Assembly (NCBI GenBank): GCA_963277665.1
Contig: OY728143.1
Coordinates: 227,841,591 to 227,905,590, forward strand
Direction of reading: 5' to 3'
DNA: 64,000 bases
Source of the DNA: Viscum album
Taxonomy: Eukaryota > Streptophyta > Magnoliopsida > Santalales > Viscaceae
This document shows, in pieces, positions 61,061 through 64,000 of this stretch (the first letter of the stretch is position 1; each line of letters opens with the position of its first letter). The notes under the pieces are model-generated. The model worked only from the letters and a program-made list of their open reading frames with translations. It was not told the DNA's origin and did not search any database. The position numbers and the translations under genes were made by a program.

Positions 61061-62906
61061 AACAGAACACTAATTTTTTCTTATCTATCAAGAAACTCAG
61101 TTGTTCTCATCACATCCTTTTCCTCACAACTAGTCGTAGGATTTCAAATCATTGTGTGCTTGATTCCAGGAGAATCTACATCTCAATCCATCATTGTTAT
61201 CTCAACCTACACAGAATTTCACATTGATTATGGAAAAATAACTACCCTATCACAAGGGTCCCAACATCGCATATGTCTTGTCAATTTGACACACTATCGG
61301 TAAAATTAAAAACATTCTTCTATAAGGATGGCCAGTTGGTTTCGAGCAGGTCAGACCTAATAAGACTGACCAAGACCTGATTCATCTGACCAGACCCGAC
61401 CCGGTTGGGTCTGGGCCATCTCGGTCTTGCATGGGTTAAGGGATATGTCCATTTTTCCTCTTAGACTGTGCACATTAGGGTGCATGTAAGGACAACTGGG
61501 CAACCTGACATATTGATCCTCCTCTAGCCTGACCTGTATGGTTGGGCCGACTTATGCCCTACAGACTGGTTTCCCCAGGCTGACCCCACACTAGTAGGCC
61601 AGTTTGGTCCACCCTAGAAATTGAAGGTGCCATGTCTACCCTAGATCACGTGGTTGGATTTATGAGCTGCCTCCGCCGCATGAGGTCCTATGGACGACGT
61701 GTGCACACCGAACCGTCGCCCGGCTATGGGTATCCCATCCTAACAAGACGCCCTTTTGGCCACGTAGTTCCATACCATTGTGTGCTTCTATCCACTACCT
61801 CCTCCAATACAGTGTGCAGCTTCCATATATAGTATTTGGCCGCCATTCGTCGTCCATATTCCTTATCCCATGATGGATCCCTTGGGTTCCAAAACTATAA
61901 TCATTCAGGTTGGCGTCACATGAAGTCATCACTGAACTCCTCACCGTGACCTTCCATTTACTTCACAACGGTCCTTCTTGGACTATGGTTTTCATTTCAT
62001 CATGAAAATTGAAAGAAAAGGGGAATATAAAAAGAATACACATGGAACACATGAAGGGCAGATCATGACCTTTTTTCATGTCAGCGTGATTTGTCAATGA
62101 TAGGTGTTTAATAAAGGGTAAAAACATGTGAATCCAACTTCCCATAACTCCCTATATGAAACAATTATAGTCCCCACAAGAAAAAATGACGTGTGGATCA
62201 CCCTGTTTGTGGGTAGATCCAAATTCATTGTTTAGAAAAAATGAACAGGTAGTTCAATTCATAAATAAAAAAACCCCTACCTAGAGGTTGGATCATTCAC
62301 TGAGAATGATGAAACAACTATCATACCCAATTTTTCAATCCGATGTAGCTGAAGGATCATAGAATGTAACATTCCAATGCCAATAATCAAAGTGTTCAAA
62401 GAAATCAACAATCATGCAAACAATTAGTCTTATTTTGACCCATTAAATGGAGAAAATGATATCTATTATTTTAGTTACACTGAAATACAACATCATTAAG
62501 TAGATTAATTTGTGAAATAGTGGTTCGGTTACACTAAAATGATATTAAATATTCAAATAATACAAACCAAAATATTTTTTTGTTTTTCAAAAATAAAAAT
62601 ATTTTTTTAAAATTTCTTAATAATTATAAAATTATCTTTTCCCTATACCCGAGCCTATCGTGATTAGGTCCTTACATATGTAATTCCATTGTTCTGGAAG
62701 CAATGGTTCCCCAAAAATTTTAATCTGGGAACACATTTAGATGTTTCCAAAACAGATCTCGTAAAATATTTAAAATAAACATTAAAAAATTCTAAACACA
62801 TATTCTAGGCTCGTCGGGCCTTGGAATAAAGTTTTGTTTGAGCTAATGGTCTCAAAATAATCACATAAATTTTTTAAAAATTACATATAATTTCTGGAAC
62901 ATTTCA
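61061..62906 (-). mobile_element. Right half of the minus-strand gypsy LTR split by the young element
   Basis: The LTR start is placed near 62,906 because the minus strand reads AAATGTGGAGGTAATG there, resembling a purine tract and LTR start, just after the end of an integrase-type reading (62,960-64,000). A TATA-like ACTATATATGG lies on the minus strand at 61,834-61,824. Together with 49,601-50,361 the LTR would be about 2.7 kb. The pieces GACCCGACCCGG (61,393-61,404) and 61,620-61,850 are GC-rich. Frames at 61,632-61,832 and 61,963-62,145 show no domain. Confidence 0.4.
61824..61834 (-). promoter_or_regulatory. TATA-like promoter of the split minus-strand LTR
   Basis: The minus strand reads ACTATATATGGAAGCTGCAC. 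It is about 1.07 kb inside the proposed LTR start, a plausible place for an LTR promoter. Not confirmed by a second copy. Confidence 0.35.
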
Positions 62907-62920
62907 TTACCTCCACATTT
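62906..62920 (-). promoter_or_regulatory. Probable polypurine tract
   Basis: The minus strand reads AAATGTGGAGGTAATG soon after the end of the integrase reading, where a purine tract and the 3' LTR are expected. The TG start is not exact. Confidence 0.4.
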
Positions 62921-62959
62921 TAGTAATTACATCACCGTAAGACAAAACAATGGCTGAAC

Positions 62960-64000
62960 AAATAATTGGGTGTAATTCTCTTTATCAGTGCCTCCTGACA
63001 CCAATTCCCCTCCTAGAGGTTCCCATGATGCCACTGAATACATACTAGAGAAAAATAACTATCCATGAAGTACCCACTCATGTTGACCCTCAATCTATAT
63101 TGGGAACTCCACAAATGGTTCCCCATCAACAATATTAAACTCCCCAGTCAATAACATGTGATGGATCATGCATGTACCTCCTAATCATTGATATCTGGTA
63201 GATATTATGCACCTAGTGCATAAATGGGAGGGAGAGATATCGATTATGCCACCTCTTTATCTCTACTCATAATTGGAAAATGTTTTATGGACTATATAGA
63301 TAACTTGCCAACCAAGCCAAAGATCCACAATCCCTTACGAGGTGAGACACAAAGGATCACATGGTCTGCCTCCACGAACTACAAGGTAATCTATATCCTG
63401 TCATCATAATATATATTCCTACATTGTTAGTCCACATCCACTTAGGGATGACCTGCACCATCTTAGTAGTAGCCCGTACCATCTATGGACCCATGAGTGC
63501 TATCACACATGGGCCTCTCCTGAATAACAGTGACCTACATGGTCACCCATAGAGCACCTCAAATAGTGTAATACTAATAGTGGACTGGTGGATGTTGTGG
63601 TATGTGAACTCCACTTGTGGTAGGTGATCCTATCAACTGCTCCTAATTTATAAAATACAAGCAGAGAGAGTGGCCTCTAAAACATGGATAGTCCACTCCA
63701 TCAAACCATCTCTTTAGGGGTAGAATGTCGTGCTAAAGTGTACCTAAGTCCCCAATTCCTCCTATAATATCTTCCACAACTAGGATATAAACCATGTGTC
63801 CTAATACAAGACTATTTTCATTGAGACTATGTGTAGGCTAACTATCTCCTATACTTAGAGTCATCCCAAGACCTCTACTGAACCCTGCTCCTAGATGGAT
63901 AAGAAGTATGATGTATTGTATAGTCAGTCAAAAACCAACCATATGGTGTCGTGCGCCTGAGATGTGTGGGGTAATCATATCATGATGTCAATCGAGATAC
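62960..64000 (-). pseudogene. Ty3/gypsy integrase, C-terminal two-thirds (continues past window)
   Basis: Reading the minus strand from 64,000 downward gives the integrase order of plant chromoviruses, with stops and frame changes. There is DTWFIS then LWKIL.EELGT.VHFSTTFYP near 63,710-63,800 (core domain; family DxRF...FW..LQ..LGT...FSTA.HPQTDGQ). Next are EVLYG.PCRSLLF near 63,520-63,560, MVRATTKMVQVI near 63,460-63,490, VEADHVILCVSPRKG near 63,320-63,370 with GKLS after it (the GPY/F region, family VGDHVFLKVSPxKG), and YMHDPSHVIDWG near 63,145-63,180, very close to the family KYxPDPSHVIDWE. An SVASWEPL piece near 63,020-63,045 recalls the weak chromo-like EATWE end. Integrase inserts element DNA into the genome. 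This copy is much less eroded than the one at 2-7 kb. Plus-strand frames at 63,224-63,552 are shadows. Confidence 0.85.

Noticed and set aside
61390..61440. GACCCGACCCGGTTGGGT as a promoter or telomere-like element
   Set aside because: Short imperfect repeat inside an LTR half; it does not match the plant telomere unit and has no array.

Overview
This window looks like the nuclear genome of a large-genome land plant, probably a flowering plant. It is very AT-rich. I found no host gene, rRNA gene, functional tRNA gene or CRISPR array. Almost everything I can explain is LTR retrotransposon sequence of very different ages, inserted next to and inside one another. The plant assignment rests on initiator-Met-tRNA primer binding sites (TGGTATCAGAG), purine tracts of the GGTGGGTAGAATGTAACACCCC kind, chromovirus-type LTRs of about 4 kb, and recognisable Ty3/gypsy and Ty1/copia coding remnants. 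Nearly all open reading frames are short chance frames in AT-rich DNA.

Layout. 1-11,036: a very decayed minus-strand Ty3/gypsy element, made of a 3' LTR cut by the window edge, an internal region with reverse transcriptase and gag zinc-knuckle remnants, and a 5' LTR. About 11,090-21,090: a decayed plus-strand element with two LTRs offset by about 6.44 kb and a short internal region of about 2.3 kb. 21,100-34,200: mostly unassigned AT-rich DNA, with a minus-strand primer-site relic, an inverted repeat pair and an LTR-like promoter. 34,200-35,440: a plus-strand Ty1/copia reverse transcriptase-RNase H pseudogene. 37,350-37,480: another LTR promoter relic. 39,340-45,650: a minus-strand 5' LTR of the same gypsy family with its primer site, split by a younger, GC-richer copia-like solo LTR (42,518-44,047). 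45,905-49,600: a lone plus-strand relic LTR. 49,600-50,361 and 60,973-62,906: the two halves of a different minus-strand gypsy LTR, whose integrase C-terminus occupies 62,960-64,000. 50,362-60,972: a structurally complete young element inserted into that LTR.

The young element has two 4.2-kb LTRs, a 2.2-kb internal region and a target duplication CCGCT/CTGCT. It keeps a primer site, a purine tract and a frameshifted gag fragment with three zinc knuckles, but no reverse transcriptase or integrase, so it should be non-autonomous. The older plus-strand element at 11-21 kb has the same plan. The minus-strand element at 1-11 kb carries the related gag and a reverse transcriptase, so it may represent the autonomous partner.

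The most unusual signal is a roughly 45-50-base, CpG-rich module with the core GCGTACGTACGGAnTACCGTCTCC. It recurs two to four times at about 185-200-base spacing in every LTR of this family here (over 20 copies, both strands). In the young LTRs its flanking arms form inverted repeats that change together between copies, which suggests a selected stem-loop. It lies downstream of the LTR TATA box and inside what may be an intron, followed by a 36-base candidate exon. A tRNA-like, SINE-like insertion (minus strand, 55,987-56,103) sits inside the young element. All boundaries of old relics are approximate and were found by eye.
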